A stretch of 64,000 nucleotides of DNA from Bactericera cockerelli (Eukaryota; Arthropoda; Insecta; Hemiptera; Triozidae): positions 2,450,383 to 2,514,382 of the forward strand of contig CM044967.1 in NCBI GenBank assembly GCA_024516035.1, written 5' to 3'. The translations under genes were made by a program, and so were the position numbers. This document shows, one piece after another, positions 10,071 through 21,071 of the stretch (the stretch's first letter is position 1; every line of letters begins with the position of its first letter). The notes under the pieces were generated by a model. The model did not search any database and had not been told where the DNA came from. It was given only the letters and a program-made list of their open reading frames with translations.

Positions 10071-10199
10071 GGGCGGAATTAATAAACGTTTTTGTAATAC
10101 CTCTGTGGCGCTAAGTCACGGTTTGCGTACTGTGTAGGATAGGGAAAATCGACACTTAGCAATGATTTGTGATGTTGAATTTGTCTATTAATTTCGCCA
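10071..10199 (-). mobile_element. 129-bp Harbinger-like MITE (copy H1)
   Basis: The terminal repeats GGGCGGAATTAATA and TATTAATTTCGCC are flanked by TAA on both sides (10068-10070, 10200-10202). Length is 129 bp, identical to copies at 25792, 37429 and 41654. A three-base TWA target duplication is the PIF/Harbinger signature. The copy begins about 90 bases after the ABRA stop codon. Confidence 0.85.
10081..10086 (+). promoter_or_regulatory. Candidate polyadenylation signal AATAAA for the ABRA-like gene
   Basis: First AATAAA after the TGA at 9981. It lies inside the MITE terminus, where other copies read AATAGA. No other AATAAA or ATTAAA occurs between the stop codon and this site. Confidence 0.4.
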
Positions 10200-10273
10200 T
10201 AAGACTTGGGGTTAAATTATAACATAAGGTTTCAACAAAGAGAAGGGATGAGAGTTCCTTGGTCCTAAGTCAA

Positions 10274-10560
10274 ACTTTCCACCTATATCAAAATGCATAA
10301 CTTTTCGGATTAGGGACTGTCCGACCGTCCCTTGACTGTTCGTCCCTTAAGTCAGTCAGGTTTTACACCAATATCAATGTGCACAAGATATCGGATTAGG
10401 GACGGTCCGCACGGTCCGACCCTTAATTCGTACTTTATACCAACACCAATGCGCACAAGATCTCAGATTAGAGACGGTCCGCCCCTTAAGTCGAACTTTA
10501 TACCAATATCAATACGCACAAGATCTCCGATTAGGAACGATCTTCCCTTATCCTCATCGT
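10274..10560 (+). repeat. ~63-bp tandem repeat, four degenerate copies
   Basis: Unit: TTTATACCAATATCAATACG, CACAAGATCTC, GATTAGGGACGGTCCGCC, CCTTAAGTCGAAC. Copies begin near 10274, 10361, 10433 and 10497; the first two are longer and more diverged. Part is open in one frame, but the repeat explains that. Confidence 0.85.
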
Positions 10561-10939
10561 AATCCTATTTTAAAATTTGGCTCTCAGTCCAATTCGTCGA
10601 ACAATAGTCTAAGCAAACTATTTCATAAAATTATTATAGCACGCTCGTTTTGTTTCCGTGGCGTTAAGGAAAATGGCGTTTCGCTCGATATTCTGGCATT
10701 TGTTATGTTGACTTTAAAAGTGTTGGTTGATAGTGACGCTTAATGATATGTATGTGATTCACAAAGTACTTTATTATTTATGCTTCGGTGGTAGAAGTTG
10801 GGGGAAAGTGTTCCTAGAGAATCTTGCCATGGAAAAGAAAGCCAAAAAAAGGGGTTCTGCCAGCAGTTTAAACGAAGTCCGATATATAATTATGTATTTC
10901 ACAAGTTATGTGTTTTATTAGTTATGGGTTTTATTATTA

Positions 10940-11195
10940 TTATTTTTAGTTATCATATTTGTGTCAATCAACTACGTGATATCACATCTATTCACACTCG
11001 CTTTACTAAATTTACGCTGAAACCGGGACTTGAACCACAGACCTCCAGGTTACAAGTCCGCCGCCTTATCGATTTTATTATTAAATTGGGTAACATTGAA
11101 TGGATTGAATATTAATAATAATAATAAATTCTTATCTATACTGCCGAATTAAGACTAACGAGTCCCATTATTCCAGCAGTAAGCCCAATTATTAC
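10940..11195 (-). repeat. S3 SINE followed by an S2 tail
   Basis: 10950-11075 is S3 in reverse (GATATCACATCTATTCACAC, AAACCGGGACTTGAACCAC, GACCTCCAGGTTACAAGTCC). 11108-11190 is the S2 3' end in reverse (CTGCCGAATTAAGAC, ATTCCAGCAGTAAGCCCAA). Confidence 0.8.
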
Positions 11196-11330
11196 ATGGT
11201 TGGCTGCCTGTCAATCGGAAAGTTGCTGGTTCGAATCTCGGCCGTGGCGGAATTTTCGAACAGAAAATTTTCGTGTTTGGGAAAGGCATGACTGAAAGAT
11301 TTTCTAACGTGAAGCAATGCTCAGGATAGA
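11196..11330 (+). repeat. S4 tRNA-derived SINE
   Basis: B box GGTTCGAATCTCGGCCGTGG, then GGAATTTTCGAACAGAAAAT and GGCATGACTGAAAGATTTTC. The A-box half is truncated. Confidence 0.7.
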
Positions 11331-11565
11331 TATTTTTGCTCAGGACAGATATTAAATAAAAGAGAACATTTAGTTGAAAAGAACTGGAAATACGTATACT
11401 TATGCATACATTGTATATGTATACTTATGTATACCTCTACCTACCTATTCCATGGATAACAGAATACAGTCATACAGATATACGTACAATAGAGATTAGA
11501 AAATAATTGTACATAGCCACTCTCTTGTAACGTTCTGTTAAATGCACCGACAAAAAATCGTCAAT

Positions 11566-11775
11566 AGCTGGTAGTCAAGTGGTTACCCGCTAGTCTGGTA
11601 ATCCAGGTAGCGAAGGGATCCGTTGGTTCGAATCCCACCCAGTGCATGAATTTTTCCTCAGTAATTTGAGTTTGTGACCACATAATAATAAGACTCTGAG
11701 GGTTAGGTGGTGGAAAATGCTTTGAGCATTAACCTCGCCTGGTGGTTACCTTCCATTAAAGAGTTATATTATTAC
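11566..11775 (+). repeat. S1 tRNA-derived SINE
   Basis: Full-length: TAGTCAAGTGGTTACCCGC, GGTTCGAATCCCACCCAGTG, the body TTTGAGTTTGTGACCACAT and the terminal hairpin, ending CATTAAAGAG. Confidence 0.87.
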
Positions 11776-12440
11776 ATAGTAAATATTAATAATAAAAAAA
11801 ACTTCTCCCAACAACTTCTTACCGGTACCTTGTGGTTTTCGAGTTTTAAAAGCGTTCGAAATAATAAACTCCTACTTATAAGAATCAGTTTATATTGTAA
11901 AATTTTGTGCACTTTTCAATGGAATTTTAATGTTTGGAATTCCAATGTCCATGCAAATTATTATAAAGTGTACAATTTAAATGTGTTATTACATATTAAG
12001 CAAAATACATGATAATGCCGATCTTGCACGCTAATTTAATTTTATATCTCACAGAGTATTCGTTCTTCTAGATGAAATAGTTTTCTGATATTATTAAAAA
12101 TAATAACATAACAATTTTATATTATTAAAATAATAATAGAATTGTTAAAAGCATTGCAGAAATATTACATTGAAATACAAAATGAATAAATTTGTATAAT
12201 AATATGTATAAATAGATTGAAATATAATGGAATCGTGATTCTGGTATGTTGAGTTTTCATTTTGTAAGAAATCTTTTTCATTTGATGGAATTTTCATAAA
12301 TTAAATTAATGCTCTCTTTCTTTCTTTCTCTCAGAAGTATTATTTTCATAATTCTCTGCTAGCATTCCATTCCTGATTGCTGTCGAAATTTAAAGTTTTA
12401 AAATCTGAAAGTCTAGGCTGGCAAAAAAGACCGACTTAAT
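11776..12440. other. AT-rich intergenic stretch
   Basis: No gene or repeat family recognised apart from short (TTA)n and (TTTC)n runs. Confidence 0.5.
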
Positions 12441-12446
12441 ATTTGT

Positions 12447-12890
12447 ATAAGGCCAAATTGTGAAACAGGATTTTTGTTTCTTTTTTCTATTTTTTTCTTT
12501 GTTTTTTTTTTTTTTCTTCTATTTTTTTAATACCTTTGTACGATGCATTTTTATTTTTATGTACAAATAGAACTATCTATCTTAAGTTAAGCCAGACTCT
12601 GCCAGACATACCCTCAAGTCGGAGTTTCAACCAATCACAGCACACTATAGCCCGAGTTGAGGGACAGTTTGAATTATCTTGAATCTAATCCTGATTTACT
12701 ATTCGGTACTTATTTATTTATACACAATTTGGATTATTTTTTTATTCACATTTTTATACAATGAACATTGAACATATTACAATTTACAATACTAATAAAC
12801 AAAGCCTGATCCAAGGGTGGTGATGGGTTATACCCGTCGATTTGCTAAAATAAAAATAATGCCTTTGGCATTCTCTTCCACACTTATAAA
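12447..12890. repeat. Family M fragment and reversed retroelement tail
   Basis: 12450-12700 begins GGCCAAATTGTGAAACAGG and contains CAAGTCGGAGTTTCAACCAA, matching 50385-50470 in layout. 12715-12890 is a reversed tail with AATGCC-TTT-GGCATT. Confidence 0.55.
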
Positions 12891-13240
12891 TTGTTGTTCA
12901 GGAGGGAAAATGTTCAAGATTTAAATTCATCTTGTCAGTTGGAAATTGTCTACCTACGCCACATTAGCGTTTAAATTTTGTTCCTGTTTTTTGTTATTTC
13001 TGGATGACCTTTTGAGTTTAAGCTGAGACGGGTATGAAATGTTATTGCAGTGCAATGCGTTAATTTATATTGGGACGTCCTGAGATGTTGCTTCAGTAAG
13101 AATAGGGACCGACTAGTTGGCTGGATGCAGGTTCGAGTCTCACAGAAAGCGAATTTTACAGTTAAAGCAATCATAATAGACCCTCCACTGAAAAGTAACC
13201 ACAAGTACTGGTTTCTTCTTTTTTCTGTCTCTCTTTTTAC

Positions 13241-13445
13241 GTGCACTGGTAGTGAAGTGGTTAACGCGCTAGTCTGGTAATCCAGGTAGTGTAGGGATCC
13301 GTTGGTTCGAGTCCCACCCAGTGCATGAATTTTCCCTCATTAATTTGAGTTTGTGACCACATAATGATAAGACTCTGAGGGTTAGGTGGTGGAAAATGCT
13401 TTGAGCAATAACCTCGCCTTCCAATAAAGTGTGTCATTATTATTA
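13241..13445 (+). repeat. S1 tRNA-derived SINE
   Basis: GTGCACTGGTAGTGAAGTGG head, GGTTCGAGTCCCACCCAGTG and the terminal hairpin GGGTTAGGTGGTGG, with ATGC-TTTGA-GCA. The end is shortened to AATAAAGTG and (TTA)n. Confidence 0.85.
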
Positions 13446-13544
13446 TTTTATCTTTTCTTTTTTTCTAGGATAAAAATTTAGAATCTGACACAAATTCGCC
13501 ATAAAAAGTTACGGTACACTCAGACCATCTTTTTTTCTTTTTTT

Positions 13545-13912
13545 AGGGTTTATGTCCCTTCCAAACACGTGAGGCTGGCATTTCCGGCCCTACCCAGGCT
13601 GGATGAGGTTAATGTGGGTAGCTGGTATGATTCCCAGCGAATGGAGGGTAAAACCCCCGTCCTGACTACCTCAAATCGGGACGTTAAAACCGAATTTAAT
13701 CAACTGGTCACAATAGATATAATTGGCTCGCAGTGTTAATTGTAAGGGTTTCACTGAAAACCCTGCAACCAGGTCAGATAATAATAATAATAATAGGGTT
13801 AAAGAATCAACTGGTCACAATAGATCTAATTAGGTCGCAGTGTTAATTGTAAGGGCTTCACTGAAAACCCTGCAACCAGGTCAAATGATACTACTAATAG
13901 TAATAGGGTTAA
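13545..13912 (+). repeat. S6 SINE followed by a duplicated ~105-bp tail
   Basis: 13545-13690 has the S6 body (GTGAGGCTGGCATTTCCGG, GCGAATGGAGGGTAAAAC). It is followed by two consecutive copies (13697-13797, 13803-13912) of AATCAACTGGTCACAATAGA, GCAGTGTTAATTGTAAGG, CTGAAAACCCTGCAACCAGG. A third, diverged copy is at 20117-20180. Confidence 0.75.
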
Positions 13913-14950
13913 ATGAGAGAGATATATTTTTCAGTGGGTGGAAATCCCACTCCCCATGTTTTCCGGGTGTCTTTAAAAGATTTTTCCCCTATCTCTTTCT
14001 CAAAAAAAAAAAAAAAAAAAATAGGGTTAAAAAAATGTGACACAAATTCGTCAACTCGTGGCAAGTGGTCGTTCACATCTCGGCCCCTTGTCCTCTCGCC
14101 ACACGCCACACACTCAGTCAGTGTTCAGGTGGAACCGAAAAGAGAACATAAGAACATAAGAACGAAGCGTTCGTTGTCTTTTGTCACCACCGTGGAACAT
14201 TATTAGGATTACAAATATTATTATTATAATTCTAAACATGATGATAATTATTATTATTGAAAACATTATGTTTTTTAAAAAAAATATGATAAAATGATAG
14301 ATATTAATATCAACAATAAGATTAAGATTATTATGATACAGTGATAGACATTCAAATACTCGTAGATGATGATTCAAATTGTAATTTAAAAAAAATAAAT
14401 ATTATTATTGCAAATATTGAGATTACTAAGACTAGTCACTATGATGCTTGGAAGTTATTATGATAATCATTAGAATTGTGATTATTACAAAAAATAGTAT
14501 GATTCACAAAAACTATGATAGACATTATTATGATTGAAAACATCGGAAACATTTTTCAGTTTTTGGAAATCTATCAACTTTTCGCTCTCTCTCACGGTAA
14601 AAGAAGAATATCACAGTAATTTCACTTCAGTGCCAATGTTGATCGCAAAATTTGGCAAACGGCGTGGAATGCAAACGATCAAGGTTTTCGCTTGTTTCTT
14701 CCTCCTGTAATTTGGAACGCCGCGCGGCGACTTATCTTCCGCTATAGAAGAGAGACAAGAGTTGGCATGTGGTGGCTCTTAAACAGACAGACAAACAAAC
14801 ATGCATGCTTGCTACACGCACTCACACAGACCTCTTAAAATGACAGGTAAACGAACATTAATTTTTTATAATCCAGTAATCCAGAGATCTTGAGTTCGAT
14901 CCTGGATTTGGACACAAATTTTTAACAATTTTTTTGATACTTATCAAATA
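13913..14950. other. AT-rich intergenic stretch
   Basis: Contains (ATT)n-rich, low-complexity sequence around 14200-14540 and no recognised gene. Short open frames here come from poly-A and AT repeats. Confidence 0.5.
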
Positions 14951-14954
14951 AAGA

Positions 14955-15325
14955 AATCTTGAGGTTAGCATACCCTACCAGGCTGGATGAGGTTAAATTA
15001 GTTCGCGGGTACAATTCAAAACGAATGGAGGTTAAAACCCCCGTTGTAATCAGAACGATAAATCAAATTATTGACACGAGTTCGATTTCAGACTTTGTAG
15101 ATATTTTCTAAATTTACTTTGGATTGAACAGTTACTTACAATACTTGTGTGAGTAACGACCAGTGGTAGGGTAGTTCTGCCATGTGTATAATAATGAGTT
15201 TGATTCTGGCCAATGCATGGATTTTTCTTAGTTTACAATAATTGTCAAATTATTTGACAACTAAGGGATAGTTTCTTAAAGATCAGGGTGTAGAAAATAC
15301 CCCAAGCCTTAACCTTGCCAAGATA
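14955..15325 (+). repeat. Degenerate S6 fragment and decayed S1 copy
   Basis: 14965-15045: CCAGGCTGGATGAGGTTAA, AACGAATGGAGGTTAAAACC. 15165-15320 is an old S1-like copy (CCAATGCATGGATTTTTC, then a broken hairpin AATACCCCAAGCCTTAACC). Confidence 0.55.
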
Positions 15326-15341
15326 TTATAATTCGCTAAGG

Positions 15342-15516
15342 TGTCCCTGTGAATCCAATTGTTCCTCAGGTCGCGGGTTCGAAACCCAGCCGGAACATGA
15401 CAAGTTATCTTTCCATTTGGGATTTTTACCACATAATAATGGATATTGTGCTTACTGTTGGAATATTGGGACTAAATGGTTCTAATAGGGCAGTGTAAAT
15501 AAGGCGATATTATTAT
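15342..15516 (+). repeat. S2 SINE, 5'-truncated
   Basis: Starts within the head (CAGGTCGCGGGTTCGAAACC) and continues through the full S2 body to GTAAATAAGGCGATATTATT. Confidence 0.85.
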
Positions 15517-15689
15517 AAAGGTCTCCTACTAAGCTATAAGCAGTTGAGCACATTAAATGTTTCACATTATAAAATACACTGCTAAGTATGGACACAATAC
15601 TTCCTCGCAATAATATTAATTCCGTGTCCGTGAGAGAGGTATTGATACCTAAATCACGGTGGTGAGGGGATTGGCTCCTTTCATGTCCA

Positions 15690-15925
15690 TTGATTCTATT
15701 TGGTTTTAACGTCCTGACTTGAGGTAGATAGGACGGAGGTTTTACACTCCATTCGCTGGGAATTAACCTCACCAAGCCTGGGTAGGTCCGGAAATGCCAG
15801 CCTCACATGTACGGAGGGAACAGAATTTTCTGTGTGAAATGTCTGCTCCAACCGGGAATCGAACTCAGAATCTCTGGACTACGGGCAGTAGTACAACCGT
15901 TACGCCATGGAGGCTGGCACTTTTT
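15690..15925 (-). repeat. S6 tRNA-derived SINE
   Basis: Reverse copy with GGTTTTAACGTCCTGAC, CCTGGGTAGGTCCGGAAATG and AACCGTTACGCCATGGAGG. Its sequence ATTGATTCTATTTGG preserves the empty target of the mariner at 38332. Confidence 0.85.
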
Positions 15926-17095
15926 CGTGATTGGTTCACATTGTATACACGTGGCAATTTTGAGATTTTATAATAAATCACTTGTATCTCCAAAACCGCT
16001 TAACCGATTTTCTTTAAATTTGTTAATAATGGTACTATTTTATTAGATTCTATAAAAAAAATCTGTGTCGACAGGTCGAACACCTCATTTTTGCACTTTT
16101 TTGTCCAAAATTTTTGATTTTCTTATCAGAGCTAAATCATAATTAATTAAAAAATAATTATAAATGGCCTATGTAAAACGCTAATACGTTTATAGATACA
16201 GAATTTCATCAAAGTCGAGTGTACCTACCGTTCACGATATATAAGCGTTTAAGTAAAAAGTTAGTGGTCAGGCGCATGGTCTCTTTCACCCAGAAACGCT
16301 AGTGCGAAGTTGATGGGACCATCTACAGAACGTCTCATATATGTGTACAAAATTAGTAGTTTCTAAGATTTGCGCGTTACAAGGAATGCATTTAACAGAT
16401 CGACAGACAGGCCCAAAACCAAAGTTGCTCAGGAGGTTATGAAACGTTCAGAAATATAAAATTGAAATCGGAGCAAAAAATTGTTTTTACAAAGACGAAC
16501 ACAATACTTCCGATTTCTAATATTTGAAATTTTCGGAAGTAATAACTGCCAACTATGTATAAAAAACACTGCCAATTATGGACACAATACTTCCTTGTGA
16601 TTGTTTCACATTGTAAACACGTGCCAATTTTGAGATTTTATACAAAATTACCTACTTGTATCTCTTCAAATTTGTTTTATATGGTAGAATACCGTTTTTT
16701 CTACATTCTAGATTCCACAAAAAATTCTGTATCGGCAAGTCGTGGTGCTTATTTTTTGACTTTTTTGTCCAAAATTTTGGATTTTCTTAAATATCACCCA
16801 GAACCGCTAGTACGAATTTGATAATTGAAAATGGGACCATCTACAGAATGTCTCCTACCTATATGTGTGAAAAATTTCATCAAAATCCGTTGAACAGTTT
16901 CCGAGATTTGCGCGTTACAAAGAATACTTTTAACAAACCGACGGACCGACATCTAGAATGTAGAAAACCAAATTTGTTCAGGAGGTTATGAAACGTCCAG
17001 AAATATGAAAAAAATTGAAATCGGAGCAAAAACATATTTTTTTTTGTTTTTTTTCAAAAAACACAATACATCCGATTTCTAATATTAGAAGTAGT
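15926..17095 (+). repeat. Two family-I interspersed repeats in tandem
   Basis: 15926-16535 and 16552-17095 share CACTGCCAATTATGGACAC, ACACGTGCCAATTTTGAGA, TTTTTGTCCAAAAT, GATTTGCGCGTTACAAGGAA, CAGGAGGTTATGAAACGT and the end ACAATACTTCCGATTTCTAA. The best copy is at 24800-25530. Frames through it give peptides of Arg/Asp/Thr repeats from GACAGACCGACAGAC; I assign no function. Confidence 0.8.
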
Positions 17096-17638
17096 ATACC
17101 TCATATTTTAGGTATATATAAAAAAAATATACCTCACATACCTATTATGTTTTTTAAAAAAATGCAAAAGGATCGAAAGCGCAGACGAAGAGGGAACCCC
17201 TGGAATCTTGTGTAGTCGATGTGGACGCAACAGGACACAGGCCGGTCCTGATATCATACACCTAACTGATGATATCTTAAGACAAATGGTAAAGCCTCCA
17301 GTGCACGCTCGATCCCCGATGAGTAGAGGTGAGAGAATCGGTATATAAACTTTTGACAATAAAAAAGCTGATAGTGAGAAGTTTATCTTTGAGACTACAA
17401 TGTTTACTAAAGTGTTTCACGTCACACCTCATAGAGAGCGCTGCTGTCATTTTTACTTTTGTTTGAAGACACCTTGGAGACAAGAAGGATTGTTCGCGGC
17501 CATTGAGGGATACTCAATAGCAAGACATTTGATATTAATTTTATCATTTTCCGACATTAAATTGTTATTTTAAAGGTCAAAAAGACAATAATTTTATTAT
17601 TTCTCAGCTTCAATTAGTTTTTAGTGTCTTTCAATTGC
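17096..17638. other. Unassigned stretch with coding-like piece
   Basis: 17166-17346 is open without ATG for about 60 codons (GTPGILCSRCGRNRTQAG, then PDIIHLTDDILRQM), ending TAA at 17346. I recognise no family. 17408-17465 shares CACCTCATAGAGAGCGCTGC with 41585-41625. Confidence 0.3.
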
Positions 17639-17639
17639 C

Positions 17640-17822
17640 AGCACCCACATTAACATCACCCAGCCTGAGTTAGGCCAGAAAAGACAGTCTGCAGTTAATG
17701 TTATTTCGTAGGGAACAGAAATTTTCATTCGAAAATCTATCCAACCCGGGAATCAAAATCAATTAAATCAAGATCTCTGGACCACGGGTAGTAGTCACAA
17801 CTGTTACACCACAGAGGCTGGC
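17640..17822 (-). repeat. S6 SINE, diverged
   Basis: CACCCACATTAACATCACCC, GGGAACAGAAATTTTCATTC, GGTAGTAGTCACAACTGTTA, CACCACAGAGGCTGGC. Older than the 15690 copy. Confidence 0.75.
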
Positions 17823-18940
17823 TACTTGCGTGTTGGATCATGAAAATAATGTTCAACGATAAAACGCCGTGTTTTATAAATATTGGCTTTGTGTAACACA
17901 TTTTAATTACCCCTTGAATAATACGTTTCAGTTAGGCAACATGCATGTGTTTATATCAGCTTTTTATCATGTTCATAAATTGAAAAATATTCAATACAAT
18001 ATACAGAATTTCAAAAAATACCTAGGTAAATCATTGTTGAAAAATAATGTAAATTTAATTTCTAGTTGGTATATTAATCCAACATTATTTTATGAATTGA
18101 AACTGTTTAATTAATGATTTAGGGTACTAATTATCTCGTATTAGAAATTCATTGTTCTGTAAAGATCTGAACCCAGATAGGTTTTTGAATAAGTTCAAAA
18201 CCTAGCTAATTATTATTTGAAGTACCTATGTGTAAAATAGGTAGAGAAGATCTGCAATATGATTTTGTTGAATCCTTACTTTGAACTTTCCATCAGCATT
18301 ATTGACCCAGAAGCTATCATGTAGCTTAGCTTGCTATGAAATCAAGAAATGTCCTCTGATAAATATTGTTCTATATGGGCCGAAGGTAAGTGTTGTAATG
18401 TATTCTGTTTGTTCCTCTGCAAGGATGTTACAAAGAAACTGTTGTTTTAGGATATCACCTTCCACACTAAAGTGAGGAGACATTAGAATAGTACCCCAGG
18501 CATTTTCCCCTGTTATACAAACTAACAGGATCCAACCCGTTACCAGCCAAGAGTTGAGTTTCTTATGTTTTTTGAAAACTAACAGCACAATGAAATGACA
18601 TGTTATTATTCATAAAATACACTGTCAATCTTTTATATAAGCAAATGTATACATACAGCCTAACAGTTCTTCAAACATCTTGGAGACTCGGTTATTATTG
18701 TTTCAAACAGTGTTCATTTTACATCCTTTCATCTACAAAAAACATGTAAATATATTTCTGCTGTTCCGTTACCAAACTTATAATAAAATCCATCTCTAAG
18801 TCCTCACAATGGTTGGTTCCACATGAAATCATTTTAATTAATACTGTGAGCCAGGATGGGCTGGGAATAGTTGTGTTAAAAATTCTTCAATTTTCAAGGG
18901 ACAACTTTGATTGTTAACGGGTTATTTTGCCATCATAATT
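17823..18940. other. Intergenic, nothing recognised
   Basis: AT-rich; short open frames in both directions without recognisable motifs. Confidence 0.5.
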
Positions 18941-18942
18941 AT

Positions 18943-19260
18943 AGAGTGGGGCAAACGTCTGGAAACCCCTGAATAACTTTGGAAGGGCTTACTGAGTAAA
19001 TTTGAAATGTTGCATGGTAAACTGGGGTAATAAAACCTTCTTTTTAACTGGGGCCAATTTTAGGGCAGCCGCCCCCCATGTTGTGGCCAAGTTCACTTTT
19101 TCAAATGGGAACTGCCCTCTTGCGATACATTTTTTTGGTCTTTTAATTACAATCACTTTGGTACAGATTTCAACTTTTCTTCATTTACCATATGAAAATG
19201 GCAGCCAACTTTACTTTTGCCATTCATATCACAAAATTGGCTGCTATTTTTAAACTCTAA
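18943..19260 (+). mobile_element. Half copy of the CAGGGTGGGGC foldback element
   Basis: AGAGTGGGGCAAACGTCTGG, AACCCCTGAATAACTTTGG and GCCCCCCATGTTGTGGCCAA match the left arm of the 867-bp foldback at 47616-48482. The opposite arm is missing or decayed. Confidence 0.7.
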
Positions 19261-21064
19261 ACAATAGTAAGCTGAAATTTGTACAAAGTATTTGTAAATA
19301 AAAATCTTTTCAAAATTGTATCACAAGAGGTTTTAAATTAAATCAACGTGCCTTGTCAAAATAAATATTATTTAACTATAATTAGCCCTACAAATACTTC
19401 AGTACAAATTTCAGCTTTCTATTGATTTGTGTTTAAATCAATTTACCATTTTCAAAAAAGATGAAATCTGTACCAAAATGTTTGTAATAAAAAAAAAAAA
19501 ACTTTTCAAAAATGTATCACAAGAGGGAGGGGGGGTTCCCATTCAATACAATAACCTGGCTTTTTGGTAAAACAAAAAAAAAAAAACCCCCTCAACTTAC
19601 TATCAAAAAACCAAAACATTCTGAAATTGTTACTGGTATTTTACTTGTCTTTGTTTATTTTATTTTTAACTATTTGAAAAAAATAAACAGACCTTTGAAC
19701 ACTTTCTATTGAATTATCAAATGTATGAGGAAAAAATAGTGCATTGGTTGGGAATTTAAACCAACAGATCTTTATGTTACCTGGATTACAAGACTAGTGC
19801 CTTGACCACTTAAATACCAGAACACGGAAATTTAGGTACTCAATTCTATTTTTTCCTTCTCTTTGTAGGCAATACCAGGAATAAAGTTGAATTTTTGTTT
19901 ATTAAACTCTTGTGTAGGGTGTAAAGTCTGTGAAAAAAATATAAAGAAGTTAAAAGTAAGATCTCAGCAAAAGCCTGTTTTTTCTGGGTTGCACATCATT
20001 AGTAAAAGTCTCATTTAGTTTCCAAATTATGTGAACATGTGCTATAGGTACTCTGCTCATGCCACCACTAGTTAATACTTATACAATTAACGCACAGTTA
20101 ATTGTATAAGTATTAACTATTAAGGTCACAGTGTTAATCATAAGGGTTTCTCTGAAAACCCTACAGTCAGGTCAGATAATAATATTAAAGGCTTGAAGAA
20201 ATAGTGTTTATTAGTTTTTTTGATTTTTTTTTTTCTTCAACTATTTTGATCTATATATTTATATTTTCCTACAGGTGACTTGAAAGTTTGTACAGCTATG
20301 ATGTGTGCTTGGGAGAAGACTCGACCTTTCTATTTCAAAATTTCAGTTCCAATATAAGAGGGAGGTGTGATAACAGAAAAGTGTGATTATAATTTCATCT
20401 AGTTCCTAATAAATAGTAAGTCAATGAATATTACCAAGTCCAAGTGACCATTCTCCTCAAAATAAAACTAATCAATGATTCCCAGAGTAAAGTTAAAAAA
20501 TATGAAATCTTCTTATGTGATAATGTTACTTCACATCATAATCCACCTGTTCCAAATAAATTATTCATGAAAAACAAGTCAAAATATCTTTCTTGTGTTG
20601 CTGGTTTGATGTCAGGGATTGCCATAGAATTTTTCCTGTAAATTTAAGAAAAAATTGCACAAATAAAATTAATTTTAAAATAATTATTTAAAATGAAAAA
20701 AAAATTTAAAACAATCATCTAAAGAGATAAAACAGGTAGCAACCCAGGGTCTGGCTATTTGATAGATTTCTAAAGGTTTAAATTGTATTTTGTTAGTGAG
20801 GCAGATATATAGGTATATGTAGCTAAAAAACCTGAGAATGGGGCTTGCATCAAAATTTAATGAAAATATTTTAGTCAATGAGAAGGTTGGATACTATGAT
20901 CATGTAATATAGCAAGAACACAATATTTCTCTGTCACCATGACATACTATCCTACATGATTTTTTGTTTTTATGTTTTTTTTTTTTTTTTTTTTTTTTTT
21001 GTAGGTATTCATTTCTGAGAATTGTTGATTTATTCATAAAAAAATAAAATCTTATTTTTTCTAG
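19261..21064. other. Upstream region of MSL1 with small repeats
   Basis: 19739-19825 is a reversed S1 head (GGATTACAAGACTAGTGCC, GACCACTTAAATACC). 20072-20116 is a perfect 20-bp-arm palindrome around GCACA. 20117-20180 is a third copy of the 13.7-kb tail. Poly-T runs at about 20977-21000. Untranslated MSL1 exon(s) must lie upstream, because the ATG exon has its own acceptor; 20278 (after CCTACAG) is a possible start of one. Confidence 0.45.
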
Positions 21065-21071
21065 CAATACA

